A stretch of DNA of 36,172 nt, from the NCBI RefSeq assembly GCF_010820565.1, contig NZ_JAAIJQ010000056.1:1-36172 (forward strand), written 5' to 3'. Positions 27,332-36,061 of this stretch are shown here, piece after piece. A program made the position numbers and the translations under genes. The first letter of the stretch is position 1, and each line of letters starts with the position of its first letter. The notes below the pieces were generated by a model that made no database searches, was not told the origin of the DNA, and was given only the letters and a program-made list of their open reading frames with translations. This stretch comes from Thiorhodococcus minor. Its GTDB lineage: Bacteria > Pseudomonadota > Gammaproteobacteria > Chromatiales > Chromatiaceae.

Positions 27332-28072
27332 ATGGGTCTTCTCGCAATCATCGGTGGCTCAGGGTTCAAGAGCCTGCCGACACTGGAGCAGCTGGACGCG
27401 CGTCAGCTCGAAACGCCTTACGGCGAGACCTCCGCGCCCGTGACGCGCGGGCGGCTCGGGGAGGCGGAGATCCTCTTCCTTCCCCGGCATGGGCCTTCGC
27501 ATCACTTGCCGCCGCACTGCGTCAACTACCGGGCGAATCTCTGGGCATTGCGTGAGAGCGGCGCCGATCGCGTCGTCGGGCTCGCGGCGGTCGGGGGCAT
27601 CACTCCGGCTTTCGGGCCTAGAGTGCTCTCGGTCCCCGATCAGGTGATCGACTACACCTACGGGCGGGCGCACACCCTCTACGACGGGGATGCCGGGCAG
27701 GTCGAGCACATCGACCTGACGGAGCCTTACTGCGATTCGCTGCGGCAGGCGTTGATCGAGGCCTGCTCGGAGGCCGGGCGGGCCGTGGTGCCTCACGGAT
27801 GCTACGGCGCGACCCAAGGGCCGCGTCTTGAGACCGCCGCGGAGATCAGGCGTTGCGAGCGCGATGGCTGCGACATGGTCGGTATGACCGGGATGCCCGA
27901 GGCCGGCCTCGCGCGCGAGCTTGGACTCTGCTACGCCAGTCTTGCTTTCGTCGTCAATTGGGCCGCCGGTAAGAGCGGTAGCGTCATAACCATGAAGGAG
28001 ATCGAGGAGAATCTCGGCCTCTGCGTCGAGCAGGTCATGGCCGTGCTGACGGTCACCGCCACCCGCTGCTGA
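27332..28072 (+). CDS. mtnP: S-methyl-5'-thioinosine phosphorylase
   Basis: A 246-aa nucleoside phosphorylase of the MTAP/PNP fold. It starts at MGLLAIIGGSG, with the phosphate-binding IGGSG at the N-terminus and RHGPSHHLPPHCVNYRANLWAL following. The block RCERDGCDMVGMTGMPEAGLARELGL, then VVNWAAGKSGSVITMKEIEENL, closely resembles the Pseudomonas methylthioinosine phosphorylase, which acts after deamination of methylthioadenosine. That comparison is from memory. It would recycle the methylthio group released by polyamine or homoserine-lactone synthesis. The residues around MTGMPEA are the usual substrate-binding ones. A plain MTAP is the alternative and cannot be excluded from sequence alone. 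Confidence 0.88.
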   Translation: MGLLAIIGGSGFKSLPTLEQLDARQLETPYGETSAPVTRGRLGEAEILFLPRHGPSHHLPPHCVNYRANLWALRESGADRVVGLAAVGGITPAFGPRVLSVPDQVIDYTYGRAHTLYDGDAGQVEHIDLTEPYCDSLRQALIEACSEAGRAVVPHGCYGATQGPRLETAAEIRRCERDGCDMVGMTGMPEAGLARELGLCYASLAFVVNWAAGKSGSVITMKEIEENLGLCVEQVMAVLTVTATRC

Positions 28073-28112
28073 TCGGGCTGGGTGGCTCGGCGCGTCTGGG
28101 CTGGAAACAGGT

Positions 28113-28124
28113 TGTATCGATACA
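28113..28124. promoter_or_regulatory. 12-bp perfect palindrome TGTATCGATACA
   Basis: A perfect 12-bp palindrome with a central CG, 32 bases before the ATG of the Ala/Pro-rich protein, followed at 28131-28144 by a CTGCA-N4-TGCAG dyad. The position suits an operator, but no regulator is known. Confidence 0.35.
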
Positions 28125-28156
28125 GAAAGACTGCATGCTTGCAGGAGTAATAGAAA

Positions 28157-29035
28157 ATGGCTAGCTCGGAAAACACCTCGTCTCGCTCGGGTATCGGCTT
28201 TCTGCCGAAGCTCACCCTCTGGTCGGTTGTGATTGCGTTCGGATATCTCTACCTCAGCTCCGTCGACCGCCAGAGCGGCGATCCGCTCATGGCGTCCTCG
28301 CTGATCGACAAGATCTCGGAGGTCAGTCCAATCCCCATCTCTGCTCTGCCGGGCATGTCGAAGGAGACGGATACCTCTAGCTCGGAGGCAGAAGTCGCGG
28401 CGGCGGAGACGCCAACGGCCAAGTCGGCCGCGGAGGCCAAGCCGGTCAGTGACGCGGAATCGGCCGTTTTCGCGAAGTCGCTGATGAAGGGCGAGGAGGC
28501 GGCTTCCGAGTCCGAAGTTGCTGCGGCCTCCGAGCCCGATGAAGGTCCGGCGGCGCCAAGACGGCAGGCGGCTGTCGCGCCTCCTGCGGCTTATCCTGCA
28601 TTGCCCGCACAGCCGCAGGCGCCAGTCGCGGCCGCCCCATCCGAGGCAGTCGAGTCGGTCAAGGCGGAGTCGGAAGTCGCCGTGGCGGCGGAGCCGGCGC
28701 CGGCGAAGCCCGAGCAGCCGTCGCAGGCTTCGGCTGCCGTCCCGGCGGCTGAGGTGCCTAAGGCGGTCGCTGCTGCGCCGCGTGCTTTGCCGATGGCTCC
28801 GCCGGCGCTCCCCGCTGCCCCCGCCACCGCCAAGGATTGGGAGGCGATGCAGGAGCAGCGCAAGCAGGTGCTCGCCCAGCTGGAGGCGATGCGGCGCGAG
28901 GCGGACGAGCGGATGCGTGAGTACTGGGAGCGGATGCGGGCGTCTGGCCCCTACGCCTATCCGGGCTATGGGCCCGGCTATGCGCCCGGCTATGCGCCTG
29001 GCTACGCCCCGGGTGCCTTCGTCCCACAGCGCTGA
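28157..29035 (+). CDS. Membrane-anchored Ala/Pro/Glu-rich protein with GYAPG repeat tail
   Basis: A 292-aa protein I do not recognise. A single hydrophobic helix lies at residues about 16-34 (LPKLTLWSVVIAFGYLYLSS) behind a short Ser-rich start. A long Ala/Pro/Glu low-complexity stretch (about 60-225) is probably an extended stalk. Residues about 228-262 are an Arg/Glu-rich amphipathic helix (EAMQEQRKQVLAQLEAMRREADERM), likely coiled coil. The C-terminus has four Tyr-Gly/Ala-Pro-Gly-Tyr units (GYGPGYAPGYAPGYAPG). AGGAG lies ten bases before the ATG. This looks like an envelope linker or surface-exposed protein anchored in the inner membrane. Similar architecture occurs in magnetosome or assembly proteins, but no function is claimed. 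Confidence 0.75.
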   Translation: MASSENTSSRSGIGFLPKLTLWSVVIAFGYLYLSSVDRQSGDPLMASSLIDKISEVSPIPISALPGMSKETDTSSSEAEVAAAETPTAKSAAEAKPVSDAESAVFAKSLMKGEEAASESEVAAASEPDEGPAAPRRQAAVAPPAAYPALPAQPQAPVAAAPSEAVESVKAESEVAVAAEPAPAKPEQPSQASAAVPAAEVPKAVAAAPRALPMAPPALPAAPATAKDWEAMQEQRKQVLAQLEAMRREADERMREYWERMRASGPYAYPGYGPGYAPGYAPGYAPGAFVPQR

Positions 29036-29049
29036 TGCGCTGAGCGGTT

Positions 29050-29081
29050 CCCCTGTGGCGAGCCTTCGCTTGCCACAGGGG
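29050..29081 (+). terminator. 13-bp hairpin after the Ala/Pro-rich gene
   Basis: CCCCTGTGGCGAG pairs with CTTGCCACAGGGG (one G-U) around a CCTTCG loop, 15 bases after the stop codon. There is no T-run, so it could be a Rho-aided terminator or a 3'-end protecting stem. Confidence 0.55.
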
Positions 29082-29088
29082 GCGCCTG

Positions 29089-29126
29089 ATCGACCTCTTG
29101 CGGTCGATTACTGATGGATGTATAGT
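29089..29126 (+). promoter_or_regulatory. Main promoter of the rimP-nusA-infB operon with dyad over -35
   Basis: TTGCGG (29098-29103), exact 17-base spacer, TATAGT (29121-29126). A perfect 7-bp inverted repeat (ATCGACC 29089-29095, GGTCGAT 29102-29108) brackets and partly covers the -35, as a repressor operator would. The expected start is near 29133. Confidence 0.65.
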
Positions 29127-29183
29127 TCATGGGCTTAAGGAGGAGGCGGATCTAGTCGCTAACCACGCTCGCTGTTCAAGAGG

Positions 29184-29203
29184 CCCCGTTTCGGGGTTTT
29201 TTT
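29184..29203 (+). terminator. Leader terminator 1 upstream of rimP
   Basis: CCCCG-TTT-CGGGG followed by seven T. The stem is short (5 bp) but extendable with G-U and A-U pairs using the A-rich left side. It lies about 70 bases after the predicted start, so it would release a short RNA or be read through. Confidence 0.7.
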
Positions 29204-29263
29204 ATCGCTCGCGAAAGAGTGTCATCGCGCTGTATTTCGAGGCGAAATGGCACGGTTATGAGG

Positions 29264-29285
29264 TTGGGCCGCTGGCCCAATTTTT
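29264..29285 (+). terminator. Leader terminator 2 directly before rimP
   Basis: TTGGGCC-GCT-GGCCCAA followed by TTTTTGTTT. A perfect 7-bp stem, ending 20 bases before the rimP ATG and just before its ribosome site. Confidence 0.75.
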
Positions 29286-29305
29286 GTTTGTAAAGGGCGG
29301 AATCA

Positions 29306-29761
29306 ATGCAGCCTGCTGATAGCCATCTCACGGTTCTGGCGCGTGGGGTCGTGGAGCCCATGGGCTACGAGCTAGTCGGCGTGGAGTATTTCCAGCATGG
29401 TGGGAGCGCGACGCTAAGGGTCTATATCGACCACGAGCGCGGAATCGATCTGGATGATTGCGCAGCCGTCAGCCATCAGCTGAGTGGTGTGCTCGACGTC
29501 GAGGATCCCCTGCCTGGGCAGTACGACCTCGAGGTGTCGTCGCCGGGCTTGGATCGCCCCCTGGTGTTTCCCGAGCACTTCGAGCGCTTCGCCGGCAGCC
29601 GTGTGAGGGTCCGGCTCATGGAGAAGCTCGAGGATCGGCGTAAGCTCGACGGGCGGCTCCTCGGTTGCTCCGACGGTTCGATTCGGATCGAGGCCGACGG
29701 TCGGGAGTGGGAAATCCCCCTGATCAGTGTCGAGTCGGCTCGTCTCGTGCCGGAATTCTAG
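29306..29761 (+). CDS. rimP: Ribosome maturation factor RimP
   Basis: A 151-aa protein needed for 30S subunit maturation. Motifs: an N-terminal domain with VEPMGYELVGVEYFQ and LRVYIDHERGIDLDDCAAVSHQLSGVLDVEDPLPGQYDLEVSSPGLDRPL (the long family signature, residues about 35-90). The C-terminal SH3-like domain ends in ADGREWEIPLISVESARLVPEF. GGGCGG lies six bases before the ATG. First gene of the operon with nusA and infB. Confidence 0.95.
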   Translation: MQPADSHLTVLARGVVEPMGYELVGVEYFQHGGSATLRVYIDHERGIDLDDCAAVSHQLSGVLDVEDPLPGQYDLEVSSPGLDRPLVFPEHFERFAGSRVRVRLMEKLEDRRKLDGRLLGCSDGSIRIEADGREWEIPLISVESARLVPEF

Positions 29762-29988
29762 AGCGGGCGTCTGCGGCGCGGAATCGCTGGTCCCGGATCT
29801 GCTGAGCGCCGAGCCCTGGCAGGTCAGCGTGACGAAGGGGTGCGGTCGGCTCGGAGTCAGAAGGTGGCGATCTTCTGCTCCCTGGCTCTCAATGGCTCAC
29901 CGCCGCTGAGAATGGCGGGGCATCAGTCCCGGGCGGGAGTCGACGCGGGTCGGCGTTTCCTAAGGCTCTGAGTTGGACATATAGTGGA
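29762..29988 (+). other. Unusually long rimP-nusA spacer
   Basis: 227 bases where these genes usually lie within some tens of bases. No ORF with family resemblance is present. TATAGT at 29980-29985 next to the nusA start lacks a good -35. An internal promoter or leader for nusA is possible but unproven. Confidence 0.35.
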
Positions 29989-31491
29989 ATGAGTAAAGAG
30001 ATCTTACTGGTCGTAGAGGCCGTTTCCAACGAGAAGGGTGTCCCCGAAGGTGTCATCTTCGAGGCCATCGAGGCGGCGCTCGCCTCGGCGACTCGCAAGA
30101 AGCACGGCGGTGAGATCGATGTGCGCGTGACCATCGACCGCAAGACGGGCGACTATCGGACCTTTCGGCGTTGGGAGATCGTTCCGGATCCCGAAGAGGG
30201 TGTGCTGGAGGCCCCCGCGCGCGAGATCACTCAATCCGCTGCCGCCATCCTCGAGCCCGAGCTCGGGCTCGGCGACTTCATCGAAGAGGAGATCGAGTCC
30301 GAGCTCTTCGGTCGCATCGCCGCTCAGACCGCTAAGCAGGTCATCGTGCAGAAAGTGCGCGACGCCGAGCGCGCCAAGATCGTCGACGCCTTCGCGGAGC
30401 GCCAGGGGACGCTCGTCACTGGTATCGTCAAGAAGGCCGAGCGGGGCACCATCGTTCTCGATCTCGGCAACAATGCCGAAGCCCTGGTCCCGCGCGATCA
30501 TGTGATTCCGCGCGAGTCCGTGCGCCCCGGCGACCGCCTGCGCGGCTATCTTTACGACGTCCGCTCGGAGCCGAAGGGGCCGCAGCTCTTCGTCAGCCGA
30601 ACCGCGCCCGAGCTACTGATCGAGCTGTTCAAGCTGGAGGTCCCGGAGGTCGGCGAGGGCCTCATCCAAATCCTGGGGGCAGCGCGCGATCCCGGCTCGA
30701 GGGCCAAGATCGCGGTGCGAACCTCGGATCCCCGCATCGATCCGGTCGGTGCCTGCGTCGGTATGCGCGGGTCGCGCGTCCAGGCAGTCTCGAACGAGCT
30801 GAACGGCGAGCGTGTCGACATCATCCTTTGGGACGAGAACCCGGCCCAGTTCGTCATCAACGCCATGTCTCCCGCGGACGTCGTCTCCATCGTCATCGAC
30901 GAGGAGGCACGCAGCATGGACGTTGCGGTCAAAGAGGAGAATCTCGCCCAAGCCATCGGGCGCTTCGGTCAGAACGTCCGTCTTGCCACCCAGCTCAGCG
31001 GCTGGGAGCTCAACGTCATGAATGAGCAGGATGCGGCGGCCAAGAGCGAGCAGGAGGCGATGCGCTCCGTCCAGGCCTTTGTGGATCAGCTCGGGGTCGA
31101 CGAAGGGCTAGCGACGCTGCTCGTCGACGAAGGTTTCACGAGCGTCGACGAAGTGGCCTACGTGCCCCTCGCCGAGATGCAGGCGATCGATGAGCTCGAT
31201 GATGATGCGATCGAGATGCTGCGTGAGCGCGCCAAGGACGTTCTGCTGACGCGAGCCATTGCGAGCGAAGAGGACGCGGAAGCCGCGAGCGAGGCGGACT
31301 TGATGACGCTGGAGGGGATGGATGAATCCCTGGTCGAGGCCCTTGCGGCCCGCGGCGTCGCGACGCTCGAGGATCTCGCCGAGCAGTCGGTCGACGAGCT
31401 CATGGAGATCGAAGGCATGGACGAAGCGCGTGCCGCCAGCTTGATCATGAAGGCTCGCGAGCCCTGGTTCGCGGATGCCCCAGAGGAATAG
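29989..31491 (+). CDS. nusA: Transcription termination/antitermination factor NusA
   Basis: A 500-aa RNA-polymerase-binding factor. Order: N-terminal polymerase-binding domain (residues 1-125, [37 protein letters not shown] region), an S1 RNA-binding domain (about 135-200, [25 protein letters not shown]), and KH1 and KH2 ([41 protein letters not shown]). Last are two acidic C-terminal repeats (residues about 365-425 and 440-498) with helix-hairpin-helix character, as in the longer gammaproteobacterial type that can bind alpha-CTD or be auto-inhibited. The gene is intact. Its own operon leader contains two intrinsic terminators, where NusA would act. Confidence 0.97.
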   Translation: MSKEILLVVEAVSNEKGVPEGVIFEAIEAALASATRKKHGGEIDVRVTIDRKTGDYRTFRRWEIVPDPEEGVLEAPAREITQSAAAILEPELGLGDFIEEEIESELFGRIAAQTAKQVIVQKVRDAERAKIVDAFAERQGTLVTGIVKKAERGTIVLDLGNNAEALVPRDHVIPRESVRPGDRLRGYLYDVRSEPKGPQLFVSRTAPELLIELFKLEVPEVGEGLIQILGAARDPGSRAKIAVRTSDPRIDPVGACVGMRGSRVQAVSNELNGERVDIILWDENPAQFVINAMSPADVVSIVIDEEARSMDVAVKEENLAQAIGRFGQNVRLATQLSGWELNVMNEQDAAAKSEQEAMRSVQAFVDQLGVDEGLATLLVDEGFTSVDEVAYVPLAEMQAIDELDDDAIEMLRERAKDVLLTRAIASEEDAEAASEADLMTLEGMDESLVEALAARGVATLEDLAEQSVDELMEIEGMDEARAASLIMKAREPWFADAPEE

Positions 31492-31509
31492 AGGTACAAA
31501 GGTCAGTCC

Positions 31510-34272
31510 ATGAGTGAAGTCACGGTCAAGCAGCTCGCCTCAACGGTTGGCATTCCAGTCGAGCGTCTTCTTTCCCAATTGAACGAGGCTGGTATTAGCG
31601 CAAGTGGCGCGGATACCACCTTGACGGAGCAAGAGAAGCTGCAGCTTCTGGGTTATTTGCGTCGCAGTCACGGCAAGAGCGGTGACGATGAGGCCGCCGC
31701 TCCGAGCCAGGTGACGCTGAAGCGCAAATCGGTGAGTGAGCTGCGCCAGCCCGCAGCGGCGCCCCGCAGTACGGCGGGCGTGCGTCCCACGCCGGCGGCG
31801 CGCGGCAGCAAGACGGTGAGCGTCGAGGTGCGCCGAAAGCGGACCTACGTCAAGCGTGGAGAGGACGCCGGTGGGGTGTCCAAATCGGCCTCGACGTCCG
31901 ATTCTCGGCGTGGCTCCAGTGACCGGGGGCGCGGCGGTCGCGCGCGCGCCGCAGCTGCTAGCGCGGGCTTCGATGAGTCGAAGCGGCGCGCCGAGCTCGA
32001 GGCGCTGCGTGCCGAGCAAGAGGCGCGGCGCCTCGCCGAGCAGGAAGAGCAGGAGCGCACCGCCCGCGAGGAAGAGCAGCGGCGAATGGAAGAGGCTCAG
32101 GTGCGTCGTGCCGAGGAAGAGGCGCGGCGCCTCGCCGAGGAGGAGCGCGTGCGCCAAGAAGGGGCGGCCGCTGCAGCGGAAGGCGCCTCCACGCAAGACA
32201 CGACAGCGACGGGGGCCGCCGAGGGCGCCGGGCAGGCGACGACGGCGAAGGCGCCGCCGCAGCATCGCGTCGAGCCAGCAAAGCCGAAGAAGGCGACCAA
32301 GAAGGCTGCGGAGCCGACGGAAAAAGAGCGCGGCGGCAAGAAGTCGGCGCGGAAGGACGCAATTCGCGCCCGTGATTTGGATGCCTCCGCACGTCCGGAT
32401 TACGAGGAAGTCGATGGCGCGGGCGGCGGGCGTGGGCCGCGTCGCAAGAGAAAGGGCCCCAAGCCTCAGCTGCAAGACAAGCACGCCTTCCAGCGCCCCA
32501 CCGCGCCTGTCGTGCGCGAGGTCGAGGTTCCGGAGACGATCTCGGTTGGGGAGCTGGCGAATCGCATGTCTGTCAAGGCCTCCGTCGTCGTCAAGGAGCT
32601 CTTCAAGCAAGGCATGATGGTCACTATCAATCAGAACCTCGATCGCGATTCCGCAGCTATCGTCGTCGAGGAGCTGGGACACAAGGCGATCGTTGCCGAC
32701 GAGCGCGATGCCGAGGGGGCACTCCTGGACGAAGTCGAAGAGCAAGAAGGCCAGTACGAGGCCGCGCAGCGCCCGCCCGTCGTGACCATCATGGGACACG
32801 TCGACCACGGCAAGACCTCGCTGCTCGACTACATTCGGCGCACGCGGGTCGCCTCCGGCGAGGCCGGCGGCATCACCCAGCATATCGGTGCCTATCACGT
32901 CGAGACGGAGAAGGGAACGATCTCGTTCCTCGACACCCCCGGCCACGCCGCCTTCTCGGCGATGCGTGCGCGCGGCGCCAAGGTGACCGACATCGTGATC
33001 TTGGTGGTGGCGGCCGACGATGGCGTCATGCCTCAGACGGTCGAGGCCATCCAGCACGCGCGGGCGGCCGGTGTGCCGCTCATCGTCGCGGTCAACAAGA
33101 TGGACAAGCCGGAAGCCAACCCCGACCGCGTCATGCAGGAGCTGACGCAGCACGAGGTCCTGCCCGAGGAGTGGGGCGGCGACACCATGATGGTGAAGGT
33201 CTCCGCCAAGGCGGGTGAAGGCATCGACGAGCTGCTCGACGCGATTCTCTTGCAGTCCGAAGTCCTGGAGCTCACGGCCCCGGTCGATGGTCCGGCGCGC
33301 GGCGCCATTGTCGAGTCCAGCTTGGACAAGGGACGTGGCCCCGTGGCCACTGTGCTGGTTCAAGCGGGGACGCTGCGACGCGGCGATATCATCGTCAGCG
33401 GCGGGGAATACGGTCGCGTGCGCGCCATGTTCGACGAGACTGGTGCAAACGTGGAATCGGCGGGTCCCTCCATCCCAGTCCAGGTCTTGGGCCTGTCCGG
33501 AACGCCTAACGCGGGTGACGACGTCATTACCGTGAGCGATGAGCGCCGCGCGCGCGAGGTCGCCGACCTGCGCTCGGAAAAACTGCGTCAGAGCCGTTTC
33601 GACGAGCAGCGCGGCGCCAGCCTCGATCAGCTCTTCTCCCAGCTCAAGGATGGCGAGCAGAAGTCGGTCAACCTCATCGTCAAGGCGGACGTGCAGGGTA
33701 GCCTTGAGGCGCTCAAGGAGAGTCTCGTCAAGCTCAGCAACGACGAGGTCAAGGTGGTCATCGTCGCCTCCGCCGTGGGCGGCATCACCGAGTCGGACGC
33801 CAACCTCGCCTTCACCTCGAACGCCATCATGCTCGGCTTCAACGTCCGTGCGGATGCCGCGGCACGCCGCGTGGTCGAGGAGAAGGGGCTGGACCTGCGC
33901 TACTACAGCATCATCTACGAGCTGATCGACGAGGTGAAGCAGGCGATCTCGGGGCTCCTGAGTCCCATCATTACCGAAGAGATCATCGGTTTGGCACAGG
34001 TGCGCGACGTCTTCCGCTCGTCCAAGTTCGGCGCGATCGCGGGCTCCATGGTGGTCGAAGGCGTCATCCGCCGGAACAGCCCGATCCGCGTCCTGCGCGA
34101 CAACGTCGTCATCTACGAGGGTGCCCTCGAATCGCTGCGTCGCTTCAAGGAGGATGTCAGCGAGGTCAAGGCGGGCACCGAGTGCGGCATTGGCGTGAAG
34201 AACTACAACGACGTCAAGCCGGGTGACCAGATCGAGGTCTTCGAGCGGACCGAGAGGGCCCGCGAGCTGTGA
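31510..34272 (+). CDS. infB: Translation initiation factor IF-2
   Basis: A 920-aa GTPase that brings initiator tRNA to the 30S subunit. Order: an IF2_N module at residues 3-50 ([26 protein letters not shown]), and a long charged linker (about 60-325) full of Arg/Glu heptad-like runs ([18 protein letters not shown]). A second IF2_N follows at about 343-375 ([29 protein letters not shown]). The G domain has GHVDHGKT at 429-436, DTPGH and [11 protein letters not shown], then domains II to IV. The long linker is common in gammaproteobacteria. The stop overlaps the rbfA GTG start. An AAAGG lies near the ATG, 18 bases after nusA. Confidence 0.97.
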   Translation: MSEVTVKQLASTVGIPVERLLSQLNEAGISASGADTTLTEQEKLQLLGYLRRSHGKSGDDEAAAPSQVTLKRKSVSELRQPAAAPRSTAGVRPTPAARGSKTVSVEVRRKRTYVKRGEDAGGVSKSASTSDSRRGSSDRGRGGRARAAAASAGFDESKRRAELEALRAEQEARRLAEQEEQERTAREEEQRRMEEAQVRRAEEEARRLAEEERVRQEGAAAAAEGASTQDTTATGAAEGAGQATTAKAPPQHRVEPAKPKKATKKAAEPTEKERGGKKSARKDAIRARDLDASARPDYEEVDGAGGGRGPRRKRKGPKPQLQDKHAFQRPTAPVVREVEVPETISVGELANRMSVKASVVVKELFKQGMMVTINQNLDRDSAAIVVEELGHKAIVADERDAEGALLDEVEEQEGQYEAAQRPPVVTIMGHVDHGKTSLLDYIRRTRVASGEAGGITQHIGAYHVETEKGTISFLDTPGHAAFSAMRARGAKVTDIVILVVAADDGVMPQTVEAIQHARAAGVPLIVAVNKMDKPEANPDRVMQELTQHEVLPEEWGGDTMMVKVSAKAGEGIDELLDAILLQSEVLELTAPVDGPARGAIVESSLDKGRGPVATVLVQAGTLRRGDIIVSGGEYGRVRAMFDETGANVESAGPSIPVQVLGLSGTPNAGDDVITVSDERRAREVADLRSEKLRQSRFDEQRGASLDQLFSQLKDGEQKSVNLIVKADVQGSLEALKESLVKLSNDEVKVVIVASAVGGITESDANLAFTSNAIMLGFNVRADAAARRVVEEKGLDLRYYSIIYELIDEVKQAISGLLSPIITEEIIGLAQVRDVFRSSKFGAIAGSMVVEGVIRRNSPIRVLRDNVVIYEGALESLRRFKEDVSEVKAGTECGIGVKNYNDVKPGDQIEVFERTERAREL

Positions 34273-34664
34273 GCGATCGGGAGTTCGATCGCACCGAGCG
34301 CATCGGTGCAGAGCTGCAGCGCGTCCTTTCGGTCGCGCTGCGCGATCAGGTCAAGGATCCGCGACTGTCCAACATCACCGTGCATGAAGTGCGCGTGACC
34401 CGCGATCTGGCCCATGCCAAGGTCTTCTTCACCTGCTTTCCGGCCGACGAGGACGGTGCGGCCCAGGTCGCGCTTCTGAACGGCCGACTCGCCGGATTTC
34501 TTCGGCATCGCCTGGCCAAGGAAGTCCGTTTGCGTACAATTCCACAGCTGCACTTCGTGCATGATGAGTCCATTCGCTATGGCGAGCGCCTGTCGTCCCT
34601 GATCGACGACGCGGTCGCTAGCTCAGGGGAGGTGGATCCACAAGGCACGGACCAGGAGCATTGA
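34269..34664 (+). CDS. rbfA: Ribosome-binding factor A
   Basis: A 131-aa single KH-like domain protein that matures the 5' end of 16S rRNA. Visible marks are [49 protein letters not shown] and the [37 protein letters not shown] end. It starts at GTG (34269) overlapping the infB stop as GTGA. It lies four bases before truB. Confidence 0.96.
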   Translation: MSDREFDRTERIGAELQRVLSVALRDQVKDPRLSNITVHEVRVTRDLAHAKVFFTCFPADEDGAAQVALLNGRLAGFLRHRLAKEVRLRTIPQLHFVHDESIRYGERLSSLIDDAVASSGEVDPQGTDQEH

Positions 34665-34668
34665 TTCG

Positions 34669-35586
34669 ATGGCACGTCGCCGCAATACGGGACGCCGTGT
34701 CACCGGCATCCTTCTCTTGGACAAGCCGCTCGGCTTGACTTCCAACGATGCCCTCCAACGCGTCAAGCGCCACTATCGCGCCGCCAAGGCGGGCCACACC
34801 GGCAGCCTCGATCCGCTGGCGACTGGCCTGCTGCCTTGTTGTCTGGGCGATTCGACCAAGTTCTCCGCCTTCTTGCTGGACGCCGACAAGCGTTATCGCG
34901 TCCGCGTGCGGCTCGGCATCACCACGACCACGGCCGATGCCGAGGGCGAGGTGGTCGAGGAGCGCCCCGTGGACGGGGTCGACGAGGCGCGCTTGGCCGA
35001 GGTGCTGTCGCGGTTCGTCGGGACCATCGACCAGCTGCCGCCGATGTACTCCGCCCTGAAGCACCAGGGGCAGCGCCTCTATGCGCTCGCGCGGCAGGGT
35101 GTCGAGGTCGAAAGGCAGCCGCGTCAGATCGATATCCACTCCCTCGACCTGGTGGCCTGCGATCTACCTGAGATCGAGCTCGATGTTCATTGCTCCAAGG
35201 GCACCTATGTGCGCACCCTGGCGGAGGACATCGGCAAAGCGCTGGGCTGCGGCGGCCATGTGAGTGAGCTCAGACGCACCGGCGTTGGACCCTACATCGA
35301 GTCCACCGCGCCATTCGTCCCGCTCGATGACATTGCCGCGCTTGGCGACCAGGGTGATCTTCAAGCCCTGGATGCGCTCCTGCTGCCGCTGGATACCGCG
35401 CTTGGACACTGTCCGGCGGTCCGGCTCTCGGAAGACGCGGCCTTCTATCTGCGTCAGGGGCAGGCCGTTCTGGTGCCTCAGGCGCCGACCGAGGGCTTGG
35501 TGCGCCTCTACGATCCGTCCGCCCGCTTCGTGGGTGTGGGCGTCATTGCGGACGACGGCAAGGTGCAGCCGAAGCGGCTGATCTAG
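34669..35586 (+). CDS. truB: tRNA pseudouridine-55 synthase
   Basis: A 305-aa enzyme making pseudouridine 55 in the T-loop of tRNAs. Motif I GILLLDKPLGLTSNDALQRVK is followed by the catalytic Asp D48 in GHTGSLDPLATGLL. RYRVRVRLGITTTTADAEG and PPMYSALKHQGQRLYALAR follow, then the RNA-binding CSKGTYVRTLAEDIGKALGCGGHVSELRRTGVG. A PUA-like C-terminal extension ends in QPKRLI. Length fits the Escherichia-type enzyme. Confidence 0.96.
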   Translation: MARRRNTGRRVTGILLLDKPLGLTSNDALQRVKRHYRAAKAGHTGSLDPLATGLLPCCLGDSTKFSAFLLDADKRYRVRVRLGITTTTADAEGEVVEERPVDGVDEARLAEVLSRFVGTIDQLPPMYSALKHQGQRLYALARQGVEVERQPRQIDIHSLDLVACDLPEIELDVHCSKGTYVRTLAEDIGKALGCGGHVSELRRTGVGPYIESTAPFVPLDDIAALGDQGDLQALDALLLPLDTALGHCPAVRLSEDAAFYLRQGQAVLVPQAPTEGLVRLYDPSARFVGVGVIADDGKVQPKRLI

Positions 35587-35641
35587 CAGGCTCGTCCAGA
35601 CATCTGATGCGTCCGGGCGGTTGTTTGATCCGCCTGCTTAA

Positions 35642-35669
35642 TGGACAGACTTTCCAGAAGCACTAGAAT
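35642..35669 (+). promoter_or_regulatory. rpsO promoter
   Basis: TGGACA (35642-35647), 16-base spacer, TAGAAT (35664-35669); each matches 5 of 6 consensus bases. The predicted leader of about 115 bases contains a CCCGG-CTG-CCGGG stem (35736-35748) and may carry the S15 autoregulatory site. Confidence 0.6.
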
Positions 35670-35791
35670 TCCGACCAGTTTTATCGACCGGCCGAATCCC
35701 CCTGAAGTCATTGTCGGGTGGATTCTCCCAGCGGCCCCGGCTGCCGGGCATGGCCTTTTCCTTCATCCTGAAACCATTTAGGAGACAAGCA

Positions 35792-36061
35792 ATGACGATG
35801 AATGCTGAGGACAAGAAGAAGATCGTTGACGAATACGCACGCGGCGACCGAGACACCGGCTCGCCCGAGGTCCAGGTTGCGCTGCTGACGGCACGCATCC
35901 AGCAGCTGACCGAGCACTTCAAGGAGCACAAGCATGACCACCACTCCCGTCGCGGGCTGGTGCGCATGGTCAACTCCCGTCGGAAGCTGCTCGACTACCT
36001 GAAGCGCAAGGATCTGGACCGCTATCGTGATCTGATTTCGCGTCTGGGGCTGCGTCGCTAA
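35792..36061 (+). CDS. rpsO: 30S ribosomal protein S15
   Basis: An 89-aa S15 of standard length. Marks: [46 protein letters not shown] and [31 protein letters not shown]. The ATG at 35792 has TAGGAGA seven bases upstream. It binds 16S rRNA helices 20-22 and, in many bacteria, represses its own mRNA. The usual partner pnp is expected just beyond the window. Confidence 0.97.
   Translation: MTMNAEDKKKIVDEYARGDRDTGSPEVQVALLTARIQQLTEHFKEHKHDHHSRRGLVRMVNSRRKLLDYLKRKDLDRYRDLISRLGLRR

Noticed and set aside
29129-29155. Possible leader peptide MGLRRRRI with rare Arg codons before the rimP attenuators
   Set aside because: The predicted transcript starts at about 29133, after its ATG, and the AGGAGG run is better read as chance or as a Shine-Dalgarno-like stretch.
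29133-29203. tRNA gene in the rimP leader, as metY in E. coli
   Set aside because: No cloverleaf, no T-loop or CCA-like end could be found.
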